Positions 52,346 to 63,650 of a stretch of DNA of 64,000 nucleotides are shown here, one piece after another. Source of the stretch: Argyresthia goedartella (lineage: Eukaryota > Arthropoda > Insecta > Lepidoptera > Argyresthiidae); the NCBI GenBank assembly GCA_949825045.1, contig OX463813.1, forward strand, positions 3,844,001-3,908,000, given 5' to 3'. The position numbers and the translations under genes are program-made. Within the stretch, counting starts at the first letter, position 1, and each line of letters starts with the position of its first letter. The notes under the pieces are model-generated. The model saw nothing but the letters and a program-made list of their open reading frames with translations. It was not told the DNA's origin and searched no databases.

Positions 52346-53040
52346 GGCGTATACTACGGGCTTCTTGGCATCAAGGGAACAAACAAGTTTTCAATGCGAA
52401 CTATGCAGGTAGCCAATGTTGTGTTATGGTTCTGGCGAACATTACAAGAGCAGCGATATTGTCACCGCGATTATGGACTAACAACATAGTTGACTTAAAT
52501 ATGCTCGAGGGTGACGCTATGTATAAAAAACTAAGAAAGCTATCAGGAGATAACCTACTTGTACCTCCTATCGATGAGACAGGCTATTTAGAAATATGTC
52601 ACTGGTGCCATTAAGGATACTTTCGTGATGTATACATACTCTTTTAGAATTGAATATGACGAGGAAACAGATTTAGTTGGATGTTGTAGGGACTCACTGA
52701 ACGATCAAAATTTCGGGATGACATTAAAAGAAGCTCTAACTGTAATGTTTGCAAATCACAAGGCTGGCGTTCTAATTGCCGCCTGTTAATCTCTAGGCAT
52801 CATGAATTACGATAGTAAATACTATTTCACCGACTCCCACGCGTGTGGTCCTAAAGTTGCAAGTGCCTCTGACACCCACGGCAAAGCGTGTGTTATGCAA
52901 TGTGATTCCCTAGATGACCTTGTTCAGGTTTGCAAACGCGCTACAAGTTCAGGTAATGTACAGTATACCCTTAATTACATAGACGTGCATATAACAAACA
53001 ATACTACACATAAAAATTCGCAAAAATCGCTGCTGCAACT
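52328..53040 (+). pseudogene. Protease-like Helitron module, copy 1
   Basis: Residues read ASWHQGNKQVFNANYAGSQC, LWTNNIVDLNMLEGDAMYK, then after a frameshift MYTYSFRIEYDEETDLVGCC, LTVMFANHKAGVLIAA and YYFTDSHACG. The Gly-Ser-Gln-Cys and Asp-Ser-His words suggest a papain-like cysteine peptidase of the C76/OTU type reported in some transposons; this is tentative. A closely similar second copy lies about 2.0 kb downstream. Stops near 52600 and 52790 break it. Confidence 0.6.
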
Positions 53041-53099
53041 GCAAGTTAATCCTTCTGACAATGTTCTTCCTTCTCTTTCTCCAAGCGCATTGAACGAAC

Positions 53100-53640
53100 A
53101 CAAGGCACAACTTAGAGCTGCCGAGTCTGCCGAACAGAGGCAGGCTCGTTTAAGCGCTCAGAGGCAGGCTCGTTTGAAAAATGAAATGAAAATTTGAAAA
53201 TGAAATGAAAAAACATAGCGCACAAGCTAGGGCTGCCGAATCTGCCGAACAGAGGCAGGCTCGTTTAAGTGCAAAGAAGGAACATAGCGCACAAGCTAGG
53301 GCTGCCGAGTCTGCCGAAGAGAGGCAGGATCGTTTAAGCACAATGAAGGAGCATAGCGCACAAGCTAGGGCTGCCGAGTCTGCCGAACAGATGCAGTCTC
53401 GTTTAAGCACAATAAAGGAGCATAGCGCATAAGCTAGGGCTGCCGAGTCTGCCGAACAGATGCAGGCTCGTTTAAGCACAATAAAGGAGCATAGCGCATA
53501 AGCTAGGGCTGCCGAGTCTGCCGAACAGATGCAGGCTCGTTTAAGCACAATAAAGGAGCATAGCGCACAAGCTAGGGCTGCCGAGTCTGCCGAACAGAGG
53601 CAGGCTCGTCTAAGCGCATTGAATGAGCACAACTGCCAAG
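53100..53640 (+). repeat. 69-bp coding tandem repeat, about seven units
   Basis: The word GCTGCCGAGTCTGCCGAACA recurs at 53232 (with one A), 53301, 53370, 53439, 53508 and 53577, exactly 69 bases apart, with a more distant first unit at 53117. 69 is a multiple of three and the unit encodes the 23-residue charged repeat AESAEQRQARLSA..KEHSAQARA, likely a helix. Three units have a TAA in place of the CAA codon (GCGCATAAGC) or equivalents, so the frame is broken in the middle. Confidence 0.93.
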
Positions 53641-53699
53641 TACGAACGGTAGAAAAATCACTTATAGAAACTTTTGACTAAACCATAAATATATTCTGT

Positions 53700-54306
53700 G
53701 ACCATGTGTGCGAAGTGTGTACTAAAAGGTGTTATCCTAATCAAGTAAAAATTCACAAGATAAATTTAAGTCGTGCTTTATACCTACCTGCAAAATTAAC
53801 AAACAAAGGTAGTGTACTGGTATGTCACCGTTGTAATAAACACATTACCAGCAACAAAATTTCAGGACCGGCCCAAGCTTACTGGAATAATTTAAATCCT
53901 GGTGAAGTCCCTGATATAATGTCTGACACAACCTGAACAGCGATTAATATCAAGAATTATACCTTTTGTAAAAATAGTTAAATATGATGGATTATTTGGG
54001 CAATATGGTTTTAAAGGACAAGCTGTACTTTTTGCACAGGACATATTTGAATTTACTGAAAAACTGCCTAATACTTTACCTAGATCTACGAACAGTATAG
54101 GTATGGTTGTCATCACAGAACATCTGGAAAACTTAAATATATCACGTGAGTATACTATTTCACGTGCGCGTGTATATGAGGCCCTGAAGTGGCTCATAAG
54201 GAACAATCCCTTATACCATGACGTAATTATAGATAACCACAAAAAACAGACATTAATGATCATGCCAAGAATAATGTTCAAACTATATCAGAGCCGACCA
54301 CTGTAA
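53700..54306 (+). pseudogene. DUF6570-like zinc segment of the Helitron
   Basis: Reads CEVCTKRCYPNQVK, VLVCHRCNKHITSNKI, then after a frameshift near 53935 ISRIIPFVKIVKYDGLFGQY, GFKGQAVLFAQD, SRARVYEALKWLIRNNPLYH. The Cys pairs followed by the GxxGQ..F block are typical of the segment before the Helitron N domain in insect elements. Role unknown; it is found in the same protein as Rep and helicase. Confidence 0.65.
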
Positions 54307-54336
54307 CAGATGTGGGAGAACCAAATGCTTATATAA

Positions 54337-55040
54337 TGATTAATAATTCAAGGCGTATTTTAAGGGCTTCTTGGCATCAAGGGAACAAACAAGTTTTCAA
54401 TGCTAACTATGCAGGTAGCCAATGTGGTGCTATGGTTCTCGCGAGAATTACGAGAGCAGCGATATTGTCACCGAGATTATGGACTAACAACATATTAAAC
54501 TTAAATATGCTCGAGGGTGACGCTATGTATACAAAACTAAGAGAGCTATCAGGAGATAACCTACTTGTACCTCCTATCGATAAGACAGGCTATTTAGAAA
54601 TACGCCACTTTGGTGCCATTAAGGATACTTTCATGATGTATACTCACACTTTTAGAATTGAATATGACGAGGAAACAGATTTAGTTGGATGTTGTCGGGA
54701 CTCAGCGAACGATCAAAATTTTGGGATGACATTAAAAGAAGCTATAACTGTAATGTTTGCAAATCACAAGGCTGGCGTTCTTATTGCCGCCTCTAAATCT
54801 CTAGGCGTCATGAATTACGATAGTAAATACTATTTCACCGACTCCTACGCGTGTGGTCTTATAGGTGCAAGTGCCTCTGACACCCACGGCAAAGCGTGTG
54901 TTATGAAATGTGATTGATTCCCTAGATGACCTTGTTCAGGTTTGCAAACGCGCTACAAGTTCAGGTAATGTACAGTATACCTTTAATTACATAGACGTTC
55001 ATATAATAAACAATACTACACATCAAAATTCGCAATAATC
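54337..55040 (+). pseudogene. Protease-like Helitron module, copy 2
   Basis: Better preserved than copy 1: an uninterrupted frame runs through AGSQCGAMVLARITRAAI, LRELSGDNLLVPPIDKTG, HTFRIEYDEETDLVGCCRDS and YYFTDSYACG to a stop at 54915. The Asp-Ser-His of copy 1 is Asp-Ser-Tyr here, which would remove the proposed catalytic His. It is followed by the same SLDDLVQVCKRATSSGNVQY words as copy 1. Confidence 0.65.
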
Positions 55041-55289
55041 ACTGCTGCAACTGCAAGTTACAACAGCTAAATTAGCACGAGAAATAGAAACTAATCTGAA
55101 ACAATCTACACAGCAACATCAAAAATTACCACCAGATTTTTTATCAATCTCTAAATGATAGTCACGTTTCTCAAAACATTCCCGTATACACTTCAATAAT
55201 GGCTCCCATCGACAGTACACATCCTTCAGAAGAACAAGTGCTAGATGTATCAAATAACAAAATTACTAGAAAAACAACAGACAACATTG

Positions 55290-56790
55290 TTAATGTCACG
55301 CATGAACGAAAAGCAGAAGAATTTGCTTGGTTTTTCTTCTGCCTTACGGAGTGAATGGGCTAAACCAACCACGAAATAACAAAATTTCGCCTCTGGATTA
55401 CTTCCAATATATAATTCTAGGAAACCATACTAGGTTTCTACGAAATGATTATTTGTTTTACGCTCTATCAATGTTCGAGTACCACAGAATAAAAGCCACA
55501 ATATCCGCTTGCTGTAAAAAAGTCGAAGGTCAAGATGGCAAAGTAGAAGACGTATATCTATATCTTAAAACCCTTAGAGGCTCAGCAGCTTATTGGCATA
55601 CTGCACTGAACGAATTGTTGGCACAAATTTGATTTATAGGACCACCAACTTACTTTTTGACATTTAGTTGTAATGACATAAACTGGCTAGATATGCGTAA
55701 AGCTCTGCTTATTGCCGATGGACGACCACTGGACAATCCGAATAATTTGGGTACGATAGCAACACAGCGGCTAATAGAACAATTCCCCGTTACTGTAAGT
55801 AGACATTTCAACTATCGCTTCAATGCCTTAATGAAATTTATGTAGAACAACGACCAAATTTTAAATGGTCGAATAAGAGACTACTGGTGGAGAATCGAAT
55901 TCCATAACCGCGGAAGCCCCCATGTCCACATGGTAGTTTGGGTAGAAGGTCACGCATCATTTGATACGGAGGAGGGGTTACAACAGCTTAAAAAAGTATG
56001 CAGTTGTGACCTACCGCCCGAGACATCTGAATTACATGAATTAGTTAAAAAAAAACAATTACACAAACACACACATACTTGCTACACAATAGTAAATCAT
56101 CAACATGCAGGTTTGGTTTTCCGAGAAAAGAATGTGCCGAGTCTCGTATTGTGTCTCATTCCTCAGACGAATTCATCCGCAATGGAGGTAGTATTTGTAT
56201 ACTGAAACGAAGAGCAGAAGCTGGAAGGTTAAATAATTATAATCCAACTCTTTTAAAAGTCTGGAAAGCCAATATGGATATCCAGCCATGCGGAACCAAT
56301 GAAGCTATAACATTTTACATAGCCAAATATGTTTCCAAATCTGAGCCTACTCAGCTTGATAGTAGTGTCGCACAAGCTATACGCCAAATACAACGAGAAG
56401 AGACAGAAATATCACGAAAATTGTTTAAAGTTTGCATGCGCATTTTAAAAGAAAGGCAAGTTACTGCATGCGAATGTGCTTTTAGACTCTGCCATGTAAA
56501 TTTTAGAAACAGTTCGAGAAAATGTACATTTTTAAATACAAGAAAACCTGAGCAAAGATATAGGGTCCTTAAATTTAATTCAAATATATTCGAACGTTAT
56601 GAAAATCGGCCTACTGAGCATCTTAATTACGATTTTAATAATATGTGCCTTCTTGAATTTGAAATGCTATTTGAACCTTATTATGTAAAATCAAACCAGG
56701 ACTCCGAAGATTGTGTTGATATATATGAATCAGAAAATCGAAACAAACAGCGACTTATAACACTTAAGATAATAGCAAAATGTTTATCAG
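55290..56790 (+). pseudogene. Helitron N domain and rolling-circle Rep domain
   Basis: FAWFFFCLTE, YFQYIILGNHTRFLRNDYLF, RGSAAYWHTALNELLAQ, then stop TGA at 55630-55632, PPTYFLTFSCNDINWLDM, stop TAG at 55843-55845 and RGSPHVHMVVWVEG at about 55910. His-Val-His is the HUH metal-binding motif. A frameshift near 56100 leads to the two-tyrosine word FYIAKYVSK at about 56316-56340, both Tyr intact. The domain would nick and join single-stranded DNA. The stops make it inactive. Confidence 0.85.
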
Positions 56791-57520
56791 GAATGTTCCT
56801 GCCGTCATACGCGTGCCGTATTTTGTAGCTTCAAGTGACCCAGAAAACTATTGCTATAGTTTGCTTCTACAGTACGTTCCGTTTAGAAGTGAAAGTGAAT
56901 TAATTATAGACTATGACACAGCTAGAGAAGCGTTCCTGGTAAGAGAGTCTCATCTCTGGACAACTAATACACGCTTGGAGACATTAAGAGAACGAGACAG
57001 ACAACTAGAAAACGCTTTTAATCAAATTCACGCATTTAACATCTTAGATCAAGAAGCACAATTAGTGATGCCAGAACGGCATATGATCGACGACGAGTTT
57101 GATAATGCAAGAAGAGCAATGAATATTGGACAAAAGGATGCATTTTTGTTTAACACAAGAAGTATATCAGAACAGTTCAATAATGATAGCGATGAGCGTT
57201 TAAAGTTGTTTATTACGGGCAACGCTGGCATAGGAAAAACATTCCTCTTCAATTTGTTAAAAAATCAAGTAAATCGATGTTACGCCAAACAAGTTATTAA
57301 AGTTTGTGCACTAACAGGGGTAGCAGCGCGTTTAGTAGGCGGATCCACGTTGCACTCGACACTAAAATTGCCAGTACAAAAAGATGGTAAAATAGTGCAA
57401 ATGCCTATTCTAACTGGTAATTATTTGCGTTTGATGCGGCAACAATGGCAACATATATGTTGCCATTGTTGCCATTGTATATATACAATTTCTGTTTATA
57501 GATGAAATATCTATGGTCCC
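56780..57520 (+). pseudogene. PIF1-type helicase of the Helitron, truncated
   Basis: After a spacer with RVPYFVASSDPENYCYSLLL, the helicase shows the Walker A word FITGNAGIGKTFLFNLLKNQ, then VCALTGVAARLVGGSTLHST and, after a disruption by a perfect palindrome at 57438-57473, FLFIDEISMVP (motif II). It ends at the LTR. The motif II Asp and Glu and the Walker A Lys are kept. The remainder should lie beyond the far LTR of the inserted element, outside the window. Confidence 0.83.
57438..57489. repeat. Two adjacent perfect palindromes in the helicase frame
   Basis: 57438-57473 is a 36-bp perfect palindrome (18-bp arms, no loop, centred on TATA). It is followed directly by 57474-57489, a 16-bp perfect palindrome ATTGTATATATACAAT. 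They occur exactly between the two helicase words NYLRLMRQQWQHI and FLFIDEISM, which are close together in intact proteins. Confidence 0.96.
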
Positions 57521-58018
57521 TGGTGGTGTCATAATTAATCATAAATCTGTTAAATAAATAGCGGTACGCGACCTCGACACCTGAGGGGAATGGGTTTTTT
57601 TCGAATTAAATTTAATTTGCAAGTGGACTGTAGTTTTAGCGATAGATTTAGGTATTTTGAGTTTAGGCACGCAGAAGAAAGGATTGGCAATGCACTGACC
57701 TGATTATCTCTGCTCTGCTGTCTGCTTTCGACGTGGTTGGCCAACCAAAATACGCACTCTGAAGAAATGTTCTTAAAGTTCTAGGTAGGTATATAGCACG
57801 AATCACAACAGTTTTGGATTAAATTCACTCTGGGAGGCTATAAGCGAAACCTCAACCAATATGGCGGTAAATTTAGCCGAAAATAATGAGCGAGCGACCG
57901 TCCGATGCTAGCTGCATCTCGTTACACAGTGCATGCCAAAAGGAAGGATGAGGTTTGACAGGTAATGGGAAAAAATACAGTCTACCCTCTTATAAAAATA
58001 TAAAAACGAAACCCAACA
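57521..58018 (-). repeat. Long terminal repeat of the BEL/Pao element (3' LTR)
   Basis: On the minus strand it starts TGTTGGGTTTCG at 58018 and ends ...GACACCA at 57521, giving TG...CA ends. The polypurine tract GGCTGGGGGGA lies just upstream of it (minus strand). A TATAAAA-like word (minus TTTTATATTTTTATAAGAGGG) is near its start. The partner LTR is not in the window, so the LTR ends are inferred from the TG/CA, the polypurine tract and the break in the Helitron frame. Confidence 0.75.
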
Positions 58019-58031
58019 TCCCCCCAGCCTT
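58019..58031 (-). promoter_or_regulatory. Polypurine tract (plus-strand primer) of the BEL/Pao element
   Basis: The minus strand reads AAGGCTGGGGGGA immediately before the LTR start. A purine run touching the 3' LTR is what primes plus-strand synthesis in LTR elements. Confidence 0.7.
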
Positions 58032-58257
58032 GAAGGAACCCTTCAAAGATTTTTCTTGCGAAAGCGAAACTGCTCTGCTCTATTTATAGAGAGCGGGGTG
58101 CGCTCATTGTGCTTAGCGGTAAGTAAATAGTAAGAAAACTTAAACTAGGAAAAGCACAGTATTTATGAAAAAACACTACTTAACTAAGAAGAACCTTAAC
58201 TAAGATTGTCTATAAAGACGCGGACTTAAATAACTAAATATCTTAATTAAGATTGAC

Positions 58258-59520
58258 TCATTGAGTCGGGAGAGGGCAAAGACGTACTACTGGACGTTTA
58301 TACGTTCCAACTTTCGTCTTTACTTCCGCCACACGCGTTATTCCATCCTTACCGGGATAAACGTTAGTTATAACTCCTAATGGCCACTGTAGCGGCGGCG
58401 CATTATCAACATTTAACAGTACCACCGTGCCGACCGTTATTGGATTTGAAGAAGTATTCCACTTCTCGCGTTGTTGCAAATTATGTAGATACTCAGATTT
58501 GAATCTCTTCCAGTATGACTGGACTAGCGAATCCATTAATAAAAAACGAGACAACAAATTGGTTCGTTCGTCGGACAAGTCGGGTGCGGGGAGGTACTCT
58601 AACGGAGATGTAGACAAAAAATGTGACGGAGTTAGCGCAAGCGGTTCTGAGGGATCCGAACTTTGAGCATATAGAGGTCTGCTATTGAGTACTGCCTCAA
58701 TCTGTGTAAGCACAGTAGACATCTCCTCAAACGTGAGAATTTGTTTTCCAATTACGCGAAATAGTAATGATTTTGTGCTTTTAATATTAGCTTCCCATAT
58801 TCCACCAAAATGGGCGGCAGTCGGAGGGTTCATCTTCCACGTAATGCGGGTTTTAGCGAGTTCGTTACTAAAAGTTTTATAATATTCGTCGGATTGTATA
58901 AATTCGTGGAGTTCTTTAAAATAAGCTTTCGATGAAACGAAATTTTTTCCATTATCAGAATATAAAAAGGTACATGGTCCTCGTCGCGACGTAAAACGTT
59001 TAAATGCATCTATAAAACCAGCAGAAGTCAAACTCGATACCAACTCTAAATGTACGGCTTTTGTCACTAAACAAATAAAAATACATAAATATGCTTTAAC
59101 ACTGCGTACGCCGCGCTTTCGATATGGAGTAATATACAGGGGTCCTGCATAGTCAGTTCCTGTATGCAAAAACGCTTTGCACTGCTCTAATCTGCATTTA
59201 GGCAAGTCAGCCATAATCGGTGAATTAGCTTTAGGGTTTAACCTGAAACAGCTATTGCATTTTTGTAAGCGTTGTCTAACAACACGGCGAGCGGAAAGTA
59301 TCCAGTATCTAGTTTTTAATATGCCTATTAACAGCTGCGGGCCTGCGTGGGAGTTATCACGGTGATAAATATCAACAATTAAATGCACCACGTTATCACG
59401 TTTAGGTAAGATCATAGGGTGCTTTGATGCATAACCCAATGACGAATTGGCCAGTCGACCTCCGACGCGCAAGATTCCATTTTCATTAAATGGAAATAAT
59501 TTTTGGAGTTTTTGAGAGCA
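58258..59520 (-). pseudogene. BEL/Pao integrase and C-terminal domain
   Basis: Reads MRVGGRLANSSLGYASKHPM, the HHCC zinc-binding region (HLIVDIYHRDNSHAGPQLLI, then CNSCF), the catalytic TDYAGPL, LYSDNGKNFV and GGIWEANIKS, and the DUF5641-type tail (LLNVDNAPPLQWPLGVITNV). The uninterrupted frame of 404 residues ends at 58258. Asp, Asp and Glu are all present. A frameshift near 59590 separates it from the RNase H segment. The protein would splice element DNA into the host genome. Confidence 0.88.
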
Positions 59521-59592
59521 ACGTCGCCCTTTTGAAATATTTTTAATGTCGTCGGAGAAATATATAGACTGTATGACACGAATTATTTCGAA

Positions 59593-61460
59593 CTAGGCGG
59601 TATTTAAATCGTTAGCGGTGATTATGTCATTTCGCGGGAGCTTCTTCGAGAAGCGGAGCACGTAAACAAAAGCTCGAAGAAGTTTATTCCAAGAGGAACA
59701 TCGCGAAGCAAGCGTAAGAACAGGATGTTCTATTTCAGTGACGCTAGTAATCACGTGAGCTACAGTCTTTTCCTCTGGCAAAGATGAGCTGTTGGGAATA
59801 AACTTTTGTAAAGGCCAGTGGTTTAAAGGCTGTGCTAGCCATGGCGGTCCATGGAACCACAACTCATGCTGCATGAGCTGGGAGGGAGTGAGACCCCTGC
59901 TAATAGCGTCAGCGGGATTGAGAACTCCATCAATATGATATAAGTTATCATGCGAAATATTTGTCTGAATTTGTGAAATGCGGTTGGCGACAAAAGTGTC
60001 GAACCTATGTGGCGAAGCGACCGACCAACATAGGGCAACTTCTGAGTCAGAAAAACAATAAATATTATCAATTTTATGTCTTTTAGACAGCGTGTCGTGA
60101 ACTTCGCGTAGAAGCCTTGACATTAATAAAATTCCATTGAGTTCAAAACGCGCTAAAGTAATTTTTGGTTAAGCGGAAGCTACTCGTGACTTCGAGCAGA
60201 CAAGCGTTGCGATCGGTGGCTGTTCGGCGTTGACAACATGCAGATATATTACGCAGCCGTACGCGGCCTCGCTGGCGTCTGAGAAAAGAGAAAGAGACTT
60301 GAGCTCCTACTTCTACACCTAGATGTCGCGGGAAATTAAGCTGAGATATCAGCGGCAGCTCTGATAAATATTGTTGCCACAAATTGACGATGCGAGAGGG
60401 CGCTATGTCATCCCATTGCAAATTCATAAGCCACAGCTCCTTAATTATTAATTTAGCGTATAAAATAACCGGCCCGACGAGACCTAGCACGTCATATAAC
60501 CGAGCGGTAGCGGATAAGATAGCGCGTTTAGTACACAGCGCGGGCGGTCTAGAGGTATCGAACACGAACACGTCCGGCGCGGGCAGCCATCGCAAACCTA
60601 AAATCTTAAAGGTATTTCCATCATCAAAGGAAATAGATTCAGACTTCCGGTGTGACTCAGGTATGTGTTCAAGTAGTTCGCGCGAGTTGGATGTCCATTT
60701 AACTAGGGCGAACCCCCCGGTCTTGAAGAGGTTGATGAGTTCGTCCGCTGTCTTAACGGCTTCCCCGAGAGAAGAAGCAGAAGAAGCGAGGTTGTCCATA
60801 TAGACATCTCTCTCTAACACGGCAGCCGCAGTTGGCCATTTATGCCGTTCATCAGCAGCAAGCTGACGCAGGGTCCTCAGCGCCAAATATGGTGAACTGC
60901 GCAAACCATAGGAAACTCGAGTATAGTTATATACCTCTAGCGGATCAGTATTGTCAAATCGGTACAATATCCTTTGATATTTATGATGCTGTGCGTTCAC
61001 ATGAATGCGTAAATACATTTGTTTCACGTCAACAAAAAATGCGACGTTGAATATGCGGACATTTAATAAAATTGTAAATATATTTGCCTGCAAATTACAT
61101 CCAGTATATAAAATATCGTTGAGTGACAACCCTGTGTCACTTTTCGCAGACCCGTCCAGAACGGATGTCGCTTTATCGTTGCGAATTACAGGGTGGTGCG
61201 GTAAAAAATTGCCCGGAGAGAGAGTCTCTTCGGGTGCGGTGCGGGAAAGTATACCTTCAGTTAGGTAATCGTGGACAACATTGTCATAACTAGATTTAAG
61301 TGCGGGATCCTTCGAGAACTTTTTCTCGAGAAGTAAAAAGCGCTTTTTAGCTGTTCTAAAAGAATCTCCCAACTTTTCGGGATCATCTTTGAATGGAAGA
61401 TCAACTGAGTAACTGCCGTCAGCATTACGGACAGTAGTCGAAGTATAAATATCCTCACAT
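59593..61460 (-). pseudogene. BEL/Pao reverse transcriptase and RNase H
   Basis: Reverse transcriptase words from 61372 down: DPEKLGDSFRTAKKRF, LPHHPVIRNDKATSVLDGSA, FFVDVKQMYLRI (first catalytic Asp), VSYGLRSSPYLALRTLRQ, and DVYMDNLASSASSLGEA at about 60805-60755. The last carries Asp-Asn where the family has Asp-Asp, so a catalytic residue is lost. RNase H words (DNIYCFSDSEVALCW, ADAISRGLTPSQL) are in 60123-59593 after a frameshift near 60140. Copies element RNA into DNA in the family; inactive here. Confidence 0.87.
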
Positions 61461-61464
61461 TTTT

Positions 61465-63650
61465 GGTCGTCGGGGCTTAACGTGAAGGTATTTCCTCATC
61501 AGACCAAAATCTCTCGACCAGTTGATGAAGCGGGTCACAGCTAAAAGCACAGAGCGTGTGCGGAGCGGGTTGGGAATCAACTATAGGAGCGTCACCAATT
61601 AAAATGTACCCTAGGGTAGTTTCATAAGCATTTGGCATATTATCGGATGGGCCTTTAATTTTATCAAACAATAAAATTTCACAGTACAGTTTCACACCTA
61701 TCAGCATATCTATTGGCCCAGGTTGTGAAAAGTCATCGTCTGCAAGCGGTAAGTTTTTAATATATCCGAGCGAAGCGTTATCTACGCGCGCACTAGGCAA
61801 CTGCGTCGTAATCCGGTCCACGACCAGGGGTCTGGTTGTGTATTCGCGCGGGGTTCCTTTTCGCGGCGTGAATTTAAGTGAAGTTACACCTAATATTTTT
61901 GCGAAGTCCCACCGATGCCTTGCACTTCAAAGTAGCGGTTTTGTTTATTTATAGGTAGCGATAGTCGCTTACAGCAAGGAGCGGTTATATATTCACTTTG
62001 AGAGCCTGGATCGACCAAACATCTCAACAAGTGAGTGCGGTTAAAAGAATCAATAACTTTTATTTTTGCGGTGGCCAGTAACGTTGTCGTTTGTAGACAA
62101 TTATTACTGTCGCACGAAATCGTGCAAATGCTACGATCACTCGAAGAGGAATGCGGAATGCTTTGGTCGACCATAACTGCACTAGTTATATTATCAACAT
62201 TAGCGGAATTAAACAAATTATTTTCCTCATGAGCTACCGTACGCACGCCCGGGACTGATTTGGAATCTCCGATTTTTTCACATTTCAAATTATCAGCGGG
62301 TTTGGAAACAGTTGTTCCGACATTACAATTGGACTTCGAACTAACGTTAAAATGCAATAACGAATGATGTCTCTCTGTACAATGAGAACAATTTCGCGTC
62401 GAAGTACAAGTTGACGTTTTATGTTTTACACTTAAGCAATTGTTGCAGTAAGCGTTCAATTTAATAAAATTATATCTTTCGTGCGGTGTCATTTTCATAA
62501 AAGCCGAACACAAATATAGGTGCTCATGTTGTTTAGTTTTACAAAGTCCGCAATTAATATTAATATTAGAACAGCCCGAGTCCGGCCCTGATACGAATGA
62601 TTTTGTGACGGCTCTCGGGATATGTGACTTAGGCGAGTTAAATATCGGCTTGTTACTAATAACAGCATTGGGTGTCCGAGATAACACTTTGCTTTGTTCT
62701 TTGACAAACTCAATTAAACTTTTGTACGTTGGAATGTCTTCCTTGCGATAAGAAATTTCAAATAATTTAATTGCTTCTGCATCTAATTTTTGTAATGCCA
62801 ACTGCAAGAAGATGAAATCTGTTAAATCGTACAGTTTGATTTCTTTGAGCGCGTTTACGGATGTATCAAAGTTATTTATAAATGAATCCAAACCGTGGGA
62901 ACTCGCAGTCGATAGCGATTTAAAATGCAACAGCTGCTTAAGGTAAGTACAGGCTAGCGCTCTTTTGTCATCATATTTTTCAATTAAAGCATTCCAAATA
63001 ATGCTATAATTTTGGGCAGTAGCAGGCAACCCGGCGCAAATATCGCGTGCCGTGCCACTCAATTTGCCAATTAAATAATAAATCCTTTCACTATCAGTTA
63101 GTGATTTATTATCATGTATCATACTCTTAAATTGCTGATAAAACAGCGGCCAGTTTTGCGTTTGTCCATCGAAGGAAAGTAATTCAATTACTGGCAAACG
63201 GGGTTGTGTCCTATTAACACCAGGGGACTGAACCTCGGGTACACTACATACTTCATTTTCTGACAATAAGTTTTTAATGTAGCAGTACATATCCTCAAAC
63301 GAAGTCCACGACTCGTAATCAACTTGTGAATCAGGATGCAGTTGTAAAAACAACAAATTATACGATTCTAGAACCTTTTCATAATCGTCACGCAACGTGT
63401 CTATATTCAATGCACTTGTCTTAAACGCCCTGAACTTTGCGGGATCTGTCTCGGCGTTGTATGCCAATTCCAGAATGTTTTCTACCCGTTTATAGATAAC
63501 ATCACGCCGAACTGTGTAAATTGTTAACTGATTTTTACTTGCGTCATAATCTATTCCCTGGCTAAACTGATCACTCCCTTTCCTACCTTTACCCATCGTA
63601 AATAGTAGGTATGAAGTCAATTTCAACAAATAAAATAACAAAGCGGTCAA
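61465..63650 (-). pseudogene. BEL/Pao gag and protease
   Basis: The best start is the Met of MGKGRKGSDQFSQGI at about 63597; the open frame above it to 63650 is probably leader. Gag continues with LPVIELLSFDGQTQNWPLFY and SERIYYLIGKLSGTARDIC. Cys/His words (CGLCKTKQHEHLYLC, CNNCLSVKHKTSTC, CSHCTERHHSLLH) form the zinc knuckles. The protease shows CLVDPGSQSEYI with its catalytic Asp at about 62010. A frameshift near 61895 and another near 61490 follow. Gag packages element RNA; the protease cuts the polyprotein. Confidence 0.86.

Larger units (their letters stand above)
52080..57520 (+). mobile_element. Broken Helitron, truncated at its 3' side by a BEL/Pao insertion
   Basis: Plus-strand parts in order: a Lys/Arg-rich start (52190-52345), a protease-like module (copy 1), 69-bp repeats, a DUF6570-like zinc domain, a second protease-like module, the Helitron-like N domain, a Rep domain with HUH and two-Tyr motifs, and the start of a PIF1-type helicase. 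Helitrons move by rolling-circle replication. Many stops and shifts make it dead. The helicase is cut after its motif II by the LTR at 57521. The 5' end is not placed. Confidence 0.83.
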
